DNA of 64,000 bases from an uncultured Bacteroidia bacterium (GCA_902780935.1 CACZHP010000006.1:29735-93734); one strand, 5' to 3'; positions 51,439-62,057 are shown, numbered from the stretch's first letter. The notes: generated from the sequence alone by a model not told the origin. Numbers and translations are program-made.

Positions 51439-53925
51439 ATGAGACCCTTTAGATTTGTATCATCTATATTAGCGCTTGCTATGTCGGCGAGCCTGTATGC
51501 CCAGACCAATGTGAAAGGAACTGTATTGGACTCCTTGTCCCGCCAGCCTGAGGTGGGTGCGGTCGTGCAGTTCATAAAGAATGGCCAGGATCGGCCGTCG
51601 GCATATTCAGTTACCGACTCTCTCGGCAAGTTCGAGAGGGCGGTCACCGGGAATGGAGAGTATGTGCTGCTGCTTCAGAATATGGGCAGGAAGTCCGTCA
51701 GCAAGGGATTTAAGGTCGAGGGCCAGGGTGAGCTTGATTTGGGTGAAATACTTCTGCAAGACGATGCCCAGGCGATAAATAGCGCCTCGGTTCAGGCAAT
51801 GAAAACCTTGGTGAAACTTGATGTCAACAAGCTGACTTACAAGGTTGAGGCTGATCCGGACTCAAGGACCGGAACGCTTTTGGACATGCTCCGCAAAGTT
51901 CCTATGGTAACGGTTGACGGTCAGGATAATATCACAGTGAACGGAAGTTCGAGTTTCAAAGTCTATGTGGATGGTAAACCCAACCAGATGCTTAGTTCCA
52001 ATCCGTCCCAAATCCTGAAGGTCATGCCTGCCAGTGCGGTCAAAGACATCGAGGTTATCACTAACCCTGGCGCTAAATATGACGCTGAGGGTGCGGGTGG
52101 AATCCTGAATCTTATTACCGGTGCTTCCACAGGAGCTTCCTCCGCCGTAGCTGACGGGGCTTATGGCTCGGTCAATGTCGGGGTGACAACTAAAGGTGAG
52201 AATGGCGGGGTTTATCTTACCGCTAAAAAAGGTAAGTTGACAGTTGGGGTCAACGCTGCCGGCGGATACCAGAAATTAAACGGAATATCCTATGACTCCA
52301 CTCAGAAGAATCTTGGGAATGGAGATTCCCAGAACACGGAAATGGTTCAGAACCAGAAGTCTCCGTTCGTGTTTGCCGACTTGAATGCCAGTTATGAGGT
52401 ATCTCCAAGGGATCTCTTGTCCGGGTCTTTCGGGATGACTGGTTTCTATCAGAGCGCGGAAGGGAACTCTAAAATCACGATGGGCGGTGTAGCTCCATAT
52501 TCCTATATCAACGACCAGAAGATGAAGTACCGGACCAGCGGAATAAATGGAAGCCTTGATTATCAGCATACCAGTGCCGAAGTCGCCGGTAGGGCTTTGA
52601 CCTTGTCGTACAGATATTCCGGCTCACCTTTAAGGACGGAGTTCACAAGTCGTTTCTCAGATATGCCGTTCCGGCTTCCCGACCGCAGGAGTGATGGCGA
52701 CGACAACTCCCAGGAGAACACTTTCCAGCTTGATTACACGACTCCGGTAGGGGCGGGGCAGTCTCTAAGCTCAGGGGTGAAGTATATCGCTCGCCACAAC
52801 TCGGCGGATGACAAGCTCTATTTCGCCGAAGGGAATAGTTGGATTCACAATGCGGAGGGCAGCATGCTCTACGACCATTTCAACGACATAGGAGCATTAT
52901 ATTCCGAATATACAGGGACTTTTGGAAAATTCTCCCTTGTCGCGGGATTGAGGTACGAATGCACTTGGCAGAAAGTCCGTTACGGAAAAGGGTTTGGCCA
53001 AGACTTCAAGACCGGATTCGGGGATATTGTTCCGAGCGCGAGTCTGCAGTACAATATCGCCGCGACCCGAAACATCGGGCTGACCTACAACAGGAGGATC
53101 CAAAGGCCTGGTATCACTTACCTGAATCCCTATGTCAACAGGTCGTCTCCGACGGTGGTCTCATACGGAAACAGCGATCTTACAAGTGCGAGATCCGACA
53201 TCATAAGCTTTGTGTTTAATTCATTCAATCCCAAATGGATAGTTAGCCTCACCGGCCGTTATAGCCACACCGGGAGCGGTATATCTGACTATAGTTTCTA
53301 CGACGATGAAGGGATTTTGAACACGACTTACGGGAATATAGTCGTAGAGGACAATACCGGCATCACCGCATTCGTCAACTGGACCGCGGGCCCTAAGACG
53401 AGGATATACATGAACAGTTCTGTCGGGTATAGCATGTTCTCGAGCGACGAGCTTGGGCAGAAGAATCATGGATGGAACTGGAACGTAATGGCTGGGCTCC
53501 AGCAGACCCTTCCCGTTGACATGCTCCTCAGCGCCAATCTCATGGCTGGAGGAAAAACCTGGACTTTGCAGGGCTGGAACAAGGGATTCACAATGGGGGT
53601 CATTGGTTTGTCAAAGGGCTTTCTCGCTAATAAACTGCGGGTAACCGGGCAGTTCATCTCTAACTTCGAGAAAGGTGGAATGTCTATTGAGTCCTTTGCC
53701 CGAGGCGGTAATTTCGAGACGAGGTCCAAAGTGACAGTCCCTATCAGGCAAGTCGGTTTGAATCTGACTTATACATTCGGAAAGCAGGGCTTCCAGGTCA
53801 AGAAGACAAGAAAGTCCATCACCAACGATGATGTGATAAACAACACCAACGGACAGGCGCCTGGAACAGGGGCCGCAGGATCTTCGACGACAGGTGTCGC
53901 GGGAACTGGACAGGGCGGAATGTAG
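51439..53925 (+). CDS. Outer-membrane beta-barrel protein with plug (TonB-receptor-like)
   Basis: An 828-residue outer-membrane protein. After a signal (ILALAMSASLYAQ) comes a carboxypeptidase-regulatory-like beta-sandwich (VKGTVLDSLSRQPEVGAVV, about 24-110). Next is a plug domain with LLDMLRKVPMVTVDGQDNIT, VYVDGKPNQML and IEVITNPGAKYDAEGAGGILN, then a large barrel (OMP_b-brl_3 type) of alternating aromatic strands. A low-complexity tail (TNGQAPGTGAAGSSTTGVAG) ends it. There is no SusD partner, so it is not a PUL SusC; such stand-alone barrels may take up peptides or metals, or serve adhesion. Confidence 0.88.
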   Translation: MRPFRFVSSILALAMSASLYAQTNVKGTVLDSLSRQPEVGAVVQFIKNGQDRPSAYSVTDSLGKFERAVTGNGEYVLLLQNMGRKSVSKGFKVEGQGELDLGEILLQDDAQAINSASVQAMKTLVKLDVNKLTYKVEADPDSRTGTLLDMLRKVPMVTVDGQDNITVNGSSSFKVYVDGKPNQMLSSNPSQILKVMPASAVKDIEVITNPGAKYDAEGAGGILNLITGASTGASSAVADGAYGSVNVGVTTKGENGGVYLTAKKGKLTVGVNAAGGYQKLNGISYDSTQKNLGNGDSQNTEMVQNQKSPFVFADLNASYEVSPRDLLSGSFGMTGFYQSAEGNSKITMGGVAPYSYINDQKMKYRTSGINGSLDYQHTSAEVAGRALTLSYRYSGSPLRTEFTSRFSDMPFRLPDRRSDGDDNSQENTFQLDYTTPVGAGQSLSSGVKYIARHNSADDKLYFAEGNSWIHNAEGSMLYDHFNDIGALYSEYTGTFGKFSLVAGLRYECTWQKVRYGKGFGQDFKTGFGDIVPSASLQYNIAATRNIGLTYNRRIQRPGITYLNPYVNRSSPTVVSYGNSDLTSARSDIISFVFNSFNPKWIVSLTGRYSHTGSGISDYSFYDDEGILNTTYGNIVVEDNTGITAFVNWTAGPKTRIYMNSSVGYSMFSSDELGQKNHGWNWNVMAGLQQTLPVDMLLSANLMAGGKTWTLQGWNKGFTMGVIGLSKGFLANKLRVTGQFISNFEKGGMSIESFARGGNFETRSKVTVPIRQVGLNLTYTFGKQGFQVKKTRKSITNDDVINNTNGQAPGTGAAGSSTTGVAGTGQGGM

Positions 53926-53962
53926 TCCCTTGGCACATGTAAAATTAGAGAGAACTTTTTCG

Positions 53963-53970
53963 TATCTTCG
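53963..53970 (+). promoter_or_regulatory. -7 element of the DUF4886 gene
   Basis: TATCTTCG predicts a transcript start near 53977. This excludes the in-frame ATG at 53976 and supports 54006. Confidence 0.5.
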
Positions 53971-54005
53971 CGAAGATGTTCTCTTCTTTTTTATTAAAAA
54001 GTTTT

Positions 54006-54917
54006 ATGATGAGACGATTATGGCTTTTGGCGGTCGCCATGCTGGCGGCTTATGGTTTGATGGCGCAGGGAACGCCCGTTAATTATCCTTTACCTCAGAA
54101 CCCGGATACCTTGAGGATCCTGGCGGTCGGGAACAGTTTCTCCGACGACGGGACCGAGTATATTCCCGGACTCCTTGAGGCCGCCGGTATTCATAACGTG
54201 ATTATCGCAAGGCTTTACATCGGAGGTTGCTCGCTTGAGAGGCATTGCCGCGAGTATGAGGAGGGAACTAAGGATTATGTCTATTACAAGTCCACCGATA
54301 ATAAATGGGTGACCGTGAGCAAGAACGCCACGATTCTCGACGGGCTCAAGGACGAGCCTTGGGACATCATCACAGTCCAGGAAGTCTCCAATAATTCAGG
54401 TACTTACGACACTTACAAGATGTGGGCTCCCAAGCTTCTGTCAATCATCCGCAAGGAGGCCACCAACCCCAAGGCATCCATTGTCTGGCACATGACATGG
54501 GCATATGCGTCCAACTCCGACCACGGCGCGTTCAAGTTCTATAACAAGGACCAGAAGACCATGTACGATGCGATCGTCAGCTGCGTGGACAGGGCACGGA
54601 CGGACTTCAATGTCCCCGTGGTGATACCTTCCGGGGTCGCGGTGCAGATGGCCCGCGGGACCAGGCTCAATAACGAGAACCGCGTCCCGGCGGATTCCAA
54701 AGTGTACCAGCTTACCCGTGACGGATTCCACCTAAGCCGCCAGCATGGCCGCTATATTGCTGCCTGCGTGTGGTTCGAGAGCCTTATCAAGCCGACTCTC
54801 GGCAAGTCTGTGAAGGGCAATCCGTATCTCCTTGAGGACACTGAGTATTCAATAACGAAGAAGGACGCAAAGCTTTGCCAGAAGTGCGCCGTCAAGGCTG
54901 TGGCCTCATATAAATAA
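54006..54917 (+). CDS. DUF4886 secreted protein (SGNH-like)
   Basis: A 303-residue exported protein (MMRRLWLLAVAMLAAYGLMAQ signal). DUF4886 is an SGNH-hydrolase-like family common in Bacteroidetes: ILAVGNSFSDDGTEYIPGLL holds the candidate nucleophile serine in GNSFSDDG, WDIITVQEVSNNSG is the middle block, and TRDGFHLSRQHGRYIAA carries the Asp-x-x-His. Substrate unknown; carbohydrate esters are plausible given family location in glycan clusters. The start at 54006 is chosen from the promoter position; 54009 is equally possible. PNP follows after seven bases. Confidence 0.85.
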   Translation: MMRRLWLLAVAMLAAYGLMAQGTPVNYPLPQNPDTLRILAVGNSFSDDGTEYIPGLLEAAGIHNVIIARLYIGGCSLERHCREYEEGTKDYVYYKSTDNKWVTVSKNATILDGLKDEPWDIITVQEVSNNSGTYDTYKMWAPKLLSIIRKEATNPKASIVWHMTWAYASNSDHGAFKFYNKDQKTMYDAIVSCVDRARTDFNVPVVIPSGVAVQMARGTRLNNENRVPADSKVYQLTRDGFHLSRQHGRYIAACVWFESLIKPTLGKSVKGNPYLLEDTEYSITKKDAKLCQKCAVKAVASYK

Positions 54918-54924
54918 TCAAAAC

Positions 54925-55758
54925 ATGGATCCAAGATCAGAAAGAATACACAAAGCTGCCGCTTACATAAAGGAAATACTTGAGGAAAAGGGACTTGCCC
55001 CTACTGTGGGGATTGTCCTCGGCAGCGGGCTCGGCAGGTTGGTGGACCACATCAATGATCCTGTCACCATCCCATACAAGACTATTCCTGGATTCCCGGT
55101 CTCTACGGCTATTGGCCATAAGGGCAACTTCATTGTTGGGGAATTGGCCGGAAAGACTGTCATCGCCATGCAGGGGCGCCTGCATTATTACGAGGGATAC
55201 GACATGGACACCGTCACCCTCCCTATCCGGGTGATGAAGGTAGTCGGAATTGAATATCTGTTCGTGTCAAACGCGGCCGGTGGAGTGAACACTTCTTTCC
55301 ACATCGGCGACCTGATGGTGATAAGGGATCATATCAACCAGATTCCCAACCCTCTGATCGGCCCCAACCTGGATGAGTTCGGCCCCAGGTTCCCTGATAT
55401 GACAAGGCCCTACGACCCTGCCCTTATCGCCCTTGCGGGGCAAGTCGCCTCCGAATTGGGAATAGAGCTCCGGGAAGGCGTCTATTTCGCCTGTACCGGC
55501 CCCACATACGAGACTCCTCATGAGTACAAATATATGCGTGTCGTCGGTGCCGACGCGGTCGGGATGTCCACCACGCCCGAGGTGATCGTGGCCAGACATG
55601 CCGGAATACCTGTTTTTGGAGTCTCGGTCATTACGGATGTCGCACATGAAGACGAGGACTCCGATTATGTCACTGACGGTGAGGAGATTGTCCGTCAGGC
55701 TGATGCGGCGGCCACTAAAATGATAGCCCTGTTCAAGGGCATTATCGCCAGGATTTGA
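54925..55758 (+). CDS. Purine nucleoside phosphorylase (inosine/guanosine type)
   Basis: A 277-residue cytoplasmic enzyme that phosphorolyses purine nucleosides to base and ribose 1-phosphate. The phosphate-binding [44 protein letters not shown] and the base-binding [20 protein letters not shown] with [14 protein letters not shown] mark it as the trimeric PNP (PunA/mammalian type) rather than hexameric DeoD. Its stop overlaps the uvrA start in an ATGA arrangement, so nucleotide salvage and excision repair genes share a transcript. Confidence 0.94.
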   Translation: MDPRSERIHKAAAYIKEILEEKGLAPTVGIVLGSGLGRLVDHINDPVTIPYKTIPGFPVSTAIGHKGNFIVGELAGKTVIAMQGRLHYYEGYDMDTVTLPIRVMKVVGIEYLFVSNAAGGVNTSFHIGDLMVIRDHINQIPNPLIGPNLDEFGPRFPDMTRPYDPALIALAGQVASELGIELREGVYFACTGPTYETPHEYKYMRVVGADAVGMSTTPEVIVARHAGIPVFGVSVITDVAHEDEDSDYVTDGEEIVRQADAAATKMIALFKGIIARI

Positions 55759-58628
55759 GGATGCCAGAAGGCAATATAGTCATACGTGGCGCCAAGGTCA
55801 ACAACCTCAAGGATGTCACCATCGGGATTCCGCGGAACAAGTTCGTGGTCGTGACGGGCATTTCCGGATCCGGAAAGTCGTCGCTTGCCTTCGACACCCT
55901 TTTCGCCGAGGGCCAGAGACGCTTCGCCGAAAGCCTGAGCTCTTACGCCAGACAATTCCTGGGCCGCATGAGTAAACCCGATGTGGAGTCCATCGAAGGT
56001 ATCCCTCCGGCAATAGCTATTGAGCAGAAAGTCAATATCAAAAACCCTCGCTCGACAGTTGCCACTACTACGGAAATATTTGATTACCTGCGGATTATCT
56101 TTGCCCGTATCGGAAGGACATATTCCCCGGTCAGCGGACGGGAGGTCAAGTGTCACGGACAGGGAGATGTCATGGCCAGCATCCTTTCGGGGGATTCGCG
56201 GACTGTATACATATTGGCTGACCTCGGTTGGGAGGCCAGGGAGGATAAGGTCGAGCTTATGCTCCGCCTCAAGGAGGAAGGATATTCCAGATTCTATGGG
56301 GACGATGGCGTAATCAGGATCGAGGACATTATGAGGATGGCGGACAAGGGAGAGTATCCGAAAGAGCTTTATCTCCTTGTGGATCGTCTGAAACTACCCG
56401 GCTTCAAGTCGTGCCTTCCGTATTACGACAATGGCGAGCCATGGCCACAGACCGATTGGGAGGACCTGCAGACCAGGCTCCGCTCCTCGATTGACAACGC
56501 TTTCAGGGAAGGCGACGGGAAACTCGTGCTGGTAAAGGACGGAGGCAGGGAAGAGTTCACCAACCGTTTCGAGCTGGATGGAATGACTTTCCGGGAGCCG
56601 GACGAGTATCTTTTTTCGTTCAACAGTCCTCTTGGCGCCTGTCCGGTTTGCGGTGGCTTGGGAAAGATCATCGGAGTCAGCGAGGACCTAGTCGTCCCGG
56701 ACAAGAGCAAAAGCATCTATGATGGCGCTATCGCTTGTTGGAGGGGAGACAAGATGGGATGGTTCAAGGACCATCTGGTCCAGGTCGCGGAAAGATACGG
56801 CATCCCGATATTCGAGCCGTATTGCAACCTCTCGAAAGAAGTCAAGGACGTAATCTGGAACGGACACAGTGTCGAAGGGGACGATAATTCCATCATCGGC
56901 ATCAACGAGTTCTTCTCCTGGGTGGAGTCGAACCGCTACAAGGTCCAGTACAAGTACATGCTCAGCCGTTTCTCCGGACGGACCACCTGCCATGCGTGCC
57001 ACGGATCGAGGCTGCGGCCGGAGGCCTTGTATGTCAAAGTGGGAGGGAAGAATATAGCCGAGCTTCTGGACATGAACGTCGAGGAACTGACTTCATTCTT
57101 CCAATCTTTGGAACTTACTGATTATGAGAACGGAATAGTCCATAAGGCGGTTGAGGAGATCCTCTCCCGCCTCGGATATATCAATGATGTCGGTCTCTCA
57201 TACCTGACTCTCATCCGGGCCAGCAATACTCTTTCCGGAGGTGAGAGCCAGAGGATCAATCTCGTGACGGCGCTTGGTAGTTCGCTCGTGGGGTCGATGT
57301 ATATCTTGGATGAGCCGAGCATCGGGCTTCATCCCCGTGACACTGACAGGCTGATCTCGGTGCTGCGTCGCCTGCGGGACATCGGCAATACCGTCGTCGT
57401 GGTTGAGCATGACGAGGAGATCATCCGGGCGGCTGACATGCTGATAGACATGGGGCCGTTGGCGGGCGTGGATGGTGGTGAGATCGTCTTTCAGGGAAAG
57501 ATGTCGGATAAACTATCAGCGTCCAGCCTGAAGAAGTCCCTCACGCTTCAGTACCTGACCGGCAAGCGCGGCAGGTATGTCCGGGAGAAGAGGAAGTGGC
57601 AATATTCGGTCATTGTCGAAGGGGCCATGGAACACAACCTCAAAGACATAGATGTCAAATTCCCCCTCGGGGTCCTTACCGTGGTCTCGGGAGTCAGCGG
57701 TTCAGGCAAATCATCCCTGGTCGGGGATATCCTCTATCCGGCCTTGTACCGCCGGATCAACCAGACGGGAGACCTTCCCGGAGTGTTTAGGAAACTCTCG
57801 GGCAATTTGGACCGGATCACCAGGGTGGAATATGTGGACCAGAACCCGATAGGAAAGAGTTCCAGGTCCAATGCCGTCACTTATCTGAAAGTATATGACG
57901 ACATACGCAAACTCCTCTCAGAGCAGCAATATGCCAAGATAAATGGCTACACCCCGTCGTTCTTCTCTTTCAACCAGGAGGGAGGAAGATGTCCTGAGTG
58001 CCAGGGCGATGGTTTCGTGAGGATCCCCATGCAGTTCATGGCGGATGTGACGATGGTTTGCGAGGCTTGCGGGGGTAAAAGGTTCAAGCCCGACATCCTT
58101 GAGGTCCGTTACAAGGGTAAGAATATAGATGACATCCTCAACATGAGCGTGGAGGAGGCGATTGCCTTCTTCGGCTCCCAAGAGGAGGATCTTGCCAAGC
58201 AGATCGCCAACAGACTGCAGCCGCTGGTCGATGTCGGGCTCTCCTATATCAAGCTTGGACAAAGTTCCTCCACACTTTCCGGGGGGGAGAGTCAGAGGAT
58301 AAAGCTGGCGTATTTCCTTGCCCTGAGCGAGGATTCCGCCTCCGTCAGGAAGGAGAAGATCCTCTTCCTCTTTGACGAGCCGACCACAGGACTGCATTTT
58401 TATGACGTGGAGAAACTCCTGAAGGCTTTCGATGTTCTTCTGGACAAGGGGCATACCGTTATTGTCGTTGAGCACAACATGGATGTGATCCGGGCGGCGG
58501 ACTGGGTGATCGATCTCGGCCCAGATGCCGGTGACAGGGGTGGAAAGGTCGTGTTCGCGGGCACTCCGGAGGATATGATGTCCTCGGGAGAGTCCTTCAC
58601 GGCAGAGTATCTCAGGCGATTAAAATAA
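55755..58628 (+). CDS. uvrA: Excinuclease ABC subunit A
   Basis: The damage-sensing ATPase of nucleotide excision repair, 957 residues. It has two ABC modules: Walker A GISGSGKS (35-42) and GVSGSGKS (about 645), signatures [11 protein letters not shown] and [11 protein letters not shown], and Walker [10 protein letters not shown] and LFDEPTTGL. Zinc modules are complete: CPVCGGLG with CHACHGSR, and CPECQGDG with CEACGG. No truncation or missing cysteine, so this is a canonical UvrA and not the short UvrA2. An ATG two codons downstream ([10 protein letters not shown]) may be the real start. It overlaps PNP by four bases. Confidence 0.97.
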   Translation: MRMPEGNIVIRGAKVNNLKDVTIGIPRNKFVVVTGISGSGKSSLAFDTLFAEGQRRFAESLSSYARQFLGRMSKPDVESIEGIPPAIAIEQKVNIKNPRSTVATTTEIFDYLRIIFARIGRTYSPVSGREVKCHGQGDVMASILSGDSRTVYILADLGWEAREDKVELMLRLKEEGYSRFYGDDGVIRIEDIMRMADKGEYPKELYLLVDRLKLPGFKSCLPYYDNGEPWPQTDWEDLQTRLRSSIDNAFREGDGKLVLVKDGGREEFTNRFELDGMTFREPDEYLFSFNSPLGACPVCGGLGKIIGVSEDLVVPDKSKSIYDGAIACWRGDKMGWFKDHLVQVAERYGIPIFEPYCNLSKEVKDVIWNGHSVEGDDNSIIGINEFFSWVESNRYKVQYKYMLSRFSGRTTCHACHGSRLRPEALYVKVGGKNIAELLDMNVEELTSFFQSLELTDYENGIVHKAVEEILSRLGYINDVGLSYLTLIRASNTLSGGESQRINLVTALGSSLVGSMYILDEPSIGLHPRDTDRLISVLRRLRDIGNTVVVVEHDEEIIRAADMLIDMGPLAGVDGGEIVFQGKMSDKLSASSLKKSLTLQYLTGKRGRYVREKRKWQYSVIVEGAMEHNLKDIDVKFPLGVLTVVSGVSGSGKSSLVGDILYPALYRRINQTGDLPGVFRKLSGNLDRITRVEYVDQNPIGKSSRSNAVTYLKVYDDIRKLLSEQQYAKINGYTPSFFSFNQEGGRCPECQGDGFVRIPMQFMADVTMVCEACGGKRFKPDILEVRYKGKNIDDILNMSVEEAIAFFGSQEEDLAKQIANRLQPLVDVGLSYIKLGQSSSTLSGGESQRIKLAYFLALSEDSASVRKEKILFLFDEPTTGLHFYDVEKLLKAFDVLLDKGHTVIVVEHNMDVIRAADWVIDLGPDAGDRGGKVVFAGTPEDMMSSGESFTAEYLRRLK

Positions 58629-58730
58629 ATCCCGTCCCGGATTGTGGATGTTAAAGAGATGCATGGCTGATGCAAGTGGATCGCGGCAGAACACCGCGGC
58701 AAGGTGAAGAAGAGCCGGAGGCGGGATTCA
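58620..58730 (-). ncRNA. Structured RNA candidate downstream of uvrA
   Basis: AATCCCG (58628-58634) plus CCCGG pairs with CCGG and CGGGATT (58722-58728), a stem of 12-13 pairs with one bulge. It encloses two hairpins, GCAT-GGCTG-ATGC and CGCGG-CAGAACA-CCGCG, a multi-branched fold with no ORF. On the minus strand a TAACTTCG element (58737-58744), with a weak TCTG 18 bases upstream, predicts a transcript start at 58730, exactly where the stem begins, and U-rich TTTATTTT follows the stem. Minus-strand expression is therefore favoured, though the same fold can form on the plus strand as the uvrA 3' end. RNA class not recognised. Confidence 0.5.
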
Positions 58731-58888
58731 TTGACGCGAAGTTACTTTCCCTGCTTCTGTCCCAGACCTTTCTGAAAAAAATACGCGGCGTTTGTTTAAG
58801 TTTTTTATAAATATTGGGTGAAATCTCCAAATAGGTTGTAAATTTGAAAAATTCAACGAATCAGTTTTAGCCGTAACGCGTTTTTTTT

Positions 58889-59548
58889 ATGGGGCTTTAC
58901 AAAAAGATTAAGATGGCTTTGAGAGGCGGGAAGCATGAGTTTATCCCGATCCTTGTCCAGCAGGCGGACTTCATCTCGAAGTCGTCATCCCTTATGGCCG
59001 CCATGTTCTCCTCGTCAGACCGTGATCTGTGGGTCTCTCATGAGAAGGAGATCAAGGAATGTGAGGTGCAAGGGGACGCGCTCTTGAGTGAGTTCCATGA
59101 GATGCTCTCCGATGGGCTCATGATGAAGGTCAACAAATTGGACCTTCAGTCTGTCTCGATGGCTATGGATGATTGCGTGGATGTCATCAAAGACACGGCC
59201 AAAGCTCTGCTGATCTACCAACCCGGACACATCGACATCCAGCTTGAGGAACTCTCGCAGATAGCAAGGTCCCAGTCCGAGGCCATCCAGGATATGATTC
59301 CTTCTTTATTCGATATCCGGAAGAACCTATCGGCCATATCCCTTTGCTGCGACCGCGTCACGGAGCTTGAGCACACGGCGGACGAGGCCTATGAGGAATA
59401 TATAGGCTATATTTTCAATAACGTGAACGATGTTCGCGAGTTGATCAAGTACAAGAATCTCGCGGAAATGCTGGAGAATACCACGGACGCCCACAAGAAG
59501 ATCTCCGATCGCATCCGTAACCTGCTTCTGAACTACTTGTCGGACTGA
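58889..59548 (+). CDS. DUF47/PhoU-like protein (Pit-accessory family)
   Basis: A 219-residue all-helical cytoplasmic protein of the DUF47 family (COG1392), related to PhoU. It has an N-terminal helix with QQADFISKSSSLM, EVQGDALLSEFHEML near residue 50, and CDRVTELEHTADEAYEEY near 155, a typical acidic metal-binding pattern. Family members usually accompany a Pit phosphate transporter and modulate it, but none is adjacent: the next gene is convergent and overlaps by 16 bases. A TAAATTTG -7 element lies at 58839-58846. Function in phosphate transport is therefore family inference only. Confidence 0.87.
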   Translation: MGLYKKIKMALRGGKHEFIPILVQQADFISKSSSLMAAMFSSSDRDLWVSHEKEIKECEVQGDALLSEFHEMLSDGLMMKVNKLDLQSVSMAMDDCVDVIKDTAKALLIYQPGHIDIQLEELSQIARSQSEAIQDMIPSLFDIRKNLSAISLCCDRVTELEHTADEAYEEYIGYIFNNVNDVRELIKYKNLAEMLENTTDAHKKISDRIRNLLLNYLSD

Positions 59549-60024
59549 ATGTCAGTCCTCATCATGCCTTGATATTCGATAGGTTCCCTGTTGCGGCTCC
59601 TCACCCTGATGGTGGTTTTCCCGTTGGTGAACACATCGATCACGAAAAGGAACGTGTCCTCCCCGTTGTTGGTGGTCAGGGTGATCTCCCTCATGTCAAC
59701 CTTGGGCATGGTCTCGAAATATTCGCGGATCTTGGACTCGAAGTTCATCCCTTTCCCGCCTCCGTATGGGAGGTTCCAGGCCTGGCCGAAGTAGGGAAGT
59801 TGTGAGATGAGCTTGTCGCCATCAACCTTGAGGGAATAGTTGGTGACATGTTTGGCGCCGCCCCTCATCGGGTTCATCTGGTCGACTTCTATCTCAAAGG
59901 AACGGTTGTCCAGGTTCTCCTGGACAGTGGCCTCGATGGCAGCCTTCTCCTCCGGGGTCATCCGCATGGACGCGCACCCGCAAAGGGAGGCAGCTGCCAG
60001 TAATAGAATGATAGCCTTTCTCAT
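59533..60024 (-). CDS. DUF4251 lipoprotein
   Basis: A 163-residue lipoprotein (MRKAIILLLAAASLCGCAS, lipidated C17). DUF4251 is a Bacteroidetes-restricted family of unknown function. Recognisable parts are RSFEIEVDQMNPMRGG, YSLKVDGDKLISQLPYFGQA, GKGMNFESK and the C-terminal VDVFTNGKTTIRVRSRNREP, a mainly beta fold. Start at 60024 is chosen because 39 residues of an upstream open frame overlap the lytic transglycosylase gene. It lies 11 bases after that gene. Confidence 0.85.
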   Translation of the reverse strand: MRKAIILLLAAASLCGCASMRMTPEEKAAIEATVQENLDNRSFEIEVDQMNPMRGGAKHVTNYSLKVDGDKLISQLPYFGQAWNLPYGGGKGMNFESKIREYFETMPKVDMREITLTTNNGEDTFLFVIDVFTNGKTTIRVRSRNREPIEYQGMMRTDIQSDK

Positions 60025-60035
60025 GGTGTCTCGAT

Positions 60036-60914
60036 TTATTTGTCGCTTGGAATAATGATCTCGTAAGTTTTCCCGGCCTTGTTGACCAGCTTGCTGTCCC
60101 GGAGCCACAGGTTGGCCTCTTTGAGCTGGTAATAGCTGCACCCGTTTTTCTCCGCGAAATCAACGAGGCTCTCTATCGGGCCGCTGACTGTCACCTTGTT
60201 CTTCGGGGGATAGTATGGATATTTTTCGAACTGGTCCACCTTGAACCCGAACAGTTCCGGCTTCTCGAAGAACAGTTTGGCGGTCAGCACCCTGAACATG
60301 TAGCGGGAAGTTTCCTCCAGGAGCAGCAGGTCAAGGGCGGATTTCTGTTTCTGGTCAGCCAGTCTCCTTGAGATGCCCCCCTGGCCGGCGTTGTAACTGG
60401 CCGCCACGGTCATCCAGTCGCCATACTTCGCATATGCCTTTTTCAGGAACTGGCAGGCCACGGCGGTCTCTTTCTCAATGTTGTACCGCTCGTCCACCTC
60501 GTTGTCGATGACAAGCCCGAACTCCCTCCCGGTGGTCTTTGTGAACTGCCACAGGCCGGCGGCGCCGGCGGTTGACAAAGCCTTTGGACTGAGGTTGCTC
60601 TCTATCGCCATGAGGTATTTGAGGTCGTCCGGGATTCCGTAAAGCTTGAGGATCGGCTCGACTTGGCGGAAGTACCTCTCGGAGCGCTTGAGCATCAGCA
60701 GCGAGTTTGTGTGGGAATATGTGAAAGCGATCATCTCGCGGTCCATCCTCTCGTAGAGGTCGCTGCGGTCGAAACGAACCGTGTCGCCGGCGAAAACGAC
60801 ATACCTTGGAACCTTCGGGGACTGGAATTGAAGGTCCGCGGTGACATAATTCTGTGCCATGACGCTGAAAGCGCAGGCAAAAGCAAGCAGGACTGTCGCG
60901 GTTATCTTTCTCAT
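60036..60914 (-). CDS. Lytic transglycosylase (MltD-like, SLT domain)
   Basis: A 292-residue periplasmic muramidase (signal MRKITATVLLAFACAFSVMA) that cleaves peptidoglycan glycan strands forming 1,6-anhydro ends. The SLT domain starts at about 84, with catalytic E105 in MAIESNLSPKALS, followed by GAAGLWQFTKTTG and the AASYNAGQGG motif. A short C-terminal region (VTVSGPIESLVDFAEKNGCS, ending YEIIIPSDK) resembles one LysM-like repeat, fewer than in E. coli MltD. It is the third gene of the minus-strand run folE-trpS-slt-DUF4251, with gaps of 11-15 bases. Confidence 0.9.
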   Translation of the reverse strand: MRKITATVLLAFACAFSVMAQNYVTADLQFQSPKVPRYVVFAGDTVRFDRSDLYERMDREMIAFTYSHTNSLLMLKRSERYFRQVEPILKLYGIPDDLKYLMAIESNLSPKALSTAGAAGLWQFTKTTGREFGLVIDNEVDERYNIEKETAVACQFLKKAYAKYGDWMTVAASYNAGQGGISRRLADQKQKSALDLLLLEETSRYMFRVLTAKLFFEKPELFGFKVDQFEKYPYYPPKNKVTVSGPIESLVDFAEKNGCSYYQLKEANLWLRDSKLVNKAGKTYEIIIPSDK

Positions 60915-60926
60915 ATTCCGTGCTTT

Positions 60927-62042
60927 TTATTCGCTGAAACGCCGGGCCTGTTCCTCGATGAGGGCTTTGTCACTGAAGTAGTTGATCCTCATCGCGTTCT
61001 TGACTTCGTCAAGAGTGGCCTGGGCGGCCTCTTCCGCGGCCTCGCTGCCCTTCTTGAGGATTTCATAGACGGCGGGGATATCCTTCTCGTATTCTTTCCT
61101 CCTGGCCCTGATCGGCTCAAGTTCCTCGTTGAGGATCTTCTCAAGGAATCTCTTGCACTTGACGTCACCGAGTCCGCCTTTTTGATAGTGGGCCTTTAGC
61201 TCGTCCAGGTTGGCGTAGTCAGGCCAGTAGAGGGCGAAATGCTCGTCGCGGCAGAACGCGTCGAGGTAGGTGAACACAGCGTTGCCCTCGATGTGGCCAG
61301 GGTCGCTGACATTTATGTGGAGCGGGTCGGTGTACATGGACATGACCTTCTTGCGCACCTCGTCAGCTGATTCGGCCAGATATATGCAGTTTCCCAGCGA
61401 CTTGCTCATCTTCGCTTTGCCGTCTGTGCCGGGAAGCCTCAGGCAGGCGGAGTTGGACGGGAGCACGGCCTTAGGTTCGACAAGAGTCTCCCCGTAGATC
61501 CTGTTGAAGCTGCGGACGATCTCGACGGTCTGCTCGATCATCGGTTTCTGGTCCTCTCCGACAGGAACTTCCGTGGCCTTGAATGCTGTGATGTCGGCGG
61601 CCTGCGAGATCGGGTAGCAGAAGAAGCCCACCGGAAGCCCGCTTCCGAAGGCTTGCTCTTCGCCGTCAGCTCCAAACCCTCTCATCGCGATCTCGGTTTT
61701 GACCGTGGGATTGCGCTGGAGCCTTGCCACTGTGACGAGATTCATGTAGTAGAAAGTCAGTTCGGTGAGCTGGGGAATCTGGCTCTGGATGAATAAGTTG
61801 ACTTTATTTGGATCGAGACCGACCGAAAGGTAGTCGAGGGCGACCTCTATGATGTTCTGGCGTACTTTTTCCGGATTGTCGAAATTGTCGGTCAGCGCCT
61901 GGGCGTCGGCTATGAAAACGAACATCTTGTCGTAGCCGCCGGCGTTCTGGATAGCCACCCTGTTCTTGAGGGAACCGACATAATGACCAATGTGCAAACG
62001 TCCCGTTGGACGGTCTCCTGTGAGTATTATTCTTCCTGCCAT
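60927..62042 (-). CDS. trpS: Tryptophanyl-tRNA synthetase
   Basis: Charges tRNA-Trp in the cytoplasm; class Ic synthetase of 371 residues, slightly longer than the common 330. HIGH is present as [11 protein letters not shown] (17-20) and KMSKS as AKMSKSLGN (about 213-217), with the tryptophan pocket in [11 protein letters not shown] and [12 protein letters not shown]. No N- or C-terminal fusion. It starts 15 bases after folE and probably shares its transcript. Confidence 0.96.
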   Translation of the reverse strand: MAGRIILTGDRPTGRLHIGHYVGSLKNRVAIQNAGGYDKMFVFIADAQALTDNFDNPEKVRQNIIEVALDYLSVGLDPNKVNLFIQSQIPQLTELTFYYMNLVTVARLQRNPTVKTEIAMRGFGADGEEQAFGSGLPVGFFCYPISQAADITAFKATEVPVGEDQKPMIEQTVEIVRSFNRIYGETLVEPKAVLPSNSACLRLPGTDGKAKMSKSLGNCIYLAESADEVRKKVMSMYTDPLHINVSDPGHIEGNAVFTYLDAFCRDEHFALYWPDYANLDELKAHYQKGGLGDVKCKRFLEKILNEELEPIRARRKEYEKDIPAVYEILKKGSEAAEEAAQATLDEVKNAMRINYFSDKALIEEQARRFSE

Positions 62043-62057
62043 ATATAGTATTTAAGT

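Noticed and set aside
58628-58728. SRP (4.5S) RNA
   Set aside because: The size fits, but the conserved domain IV with its GGAA tetraloop and AGCAG asymmetric loop is absent.
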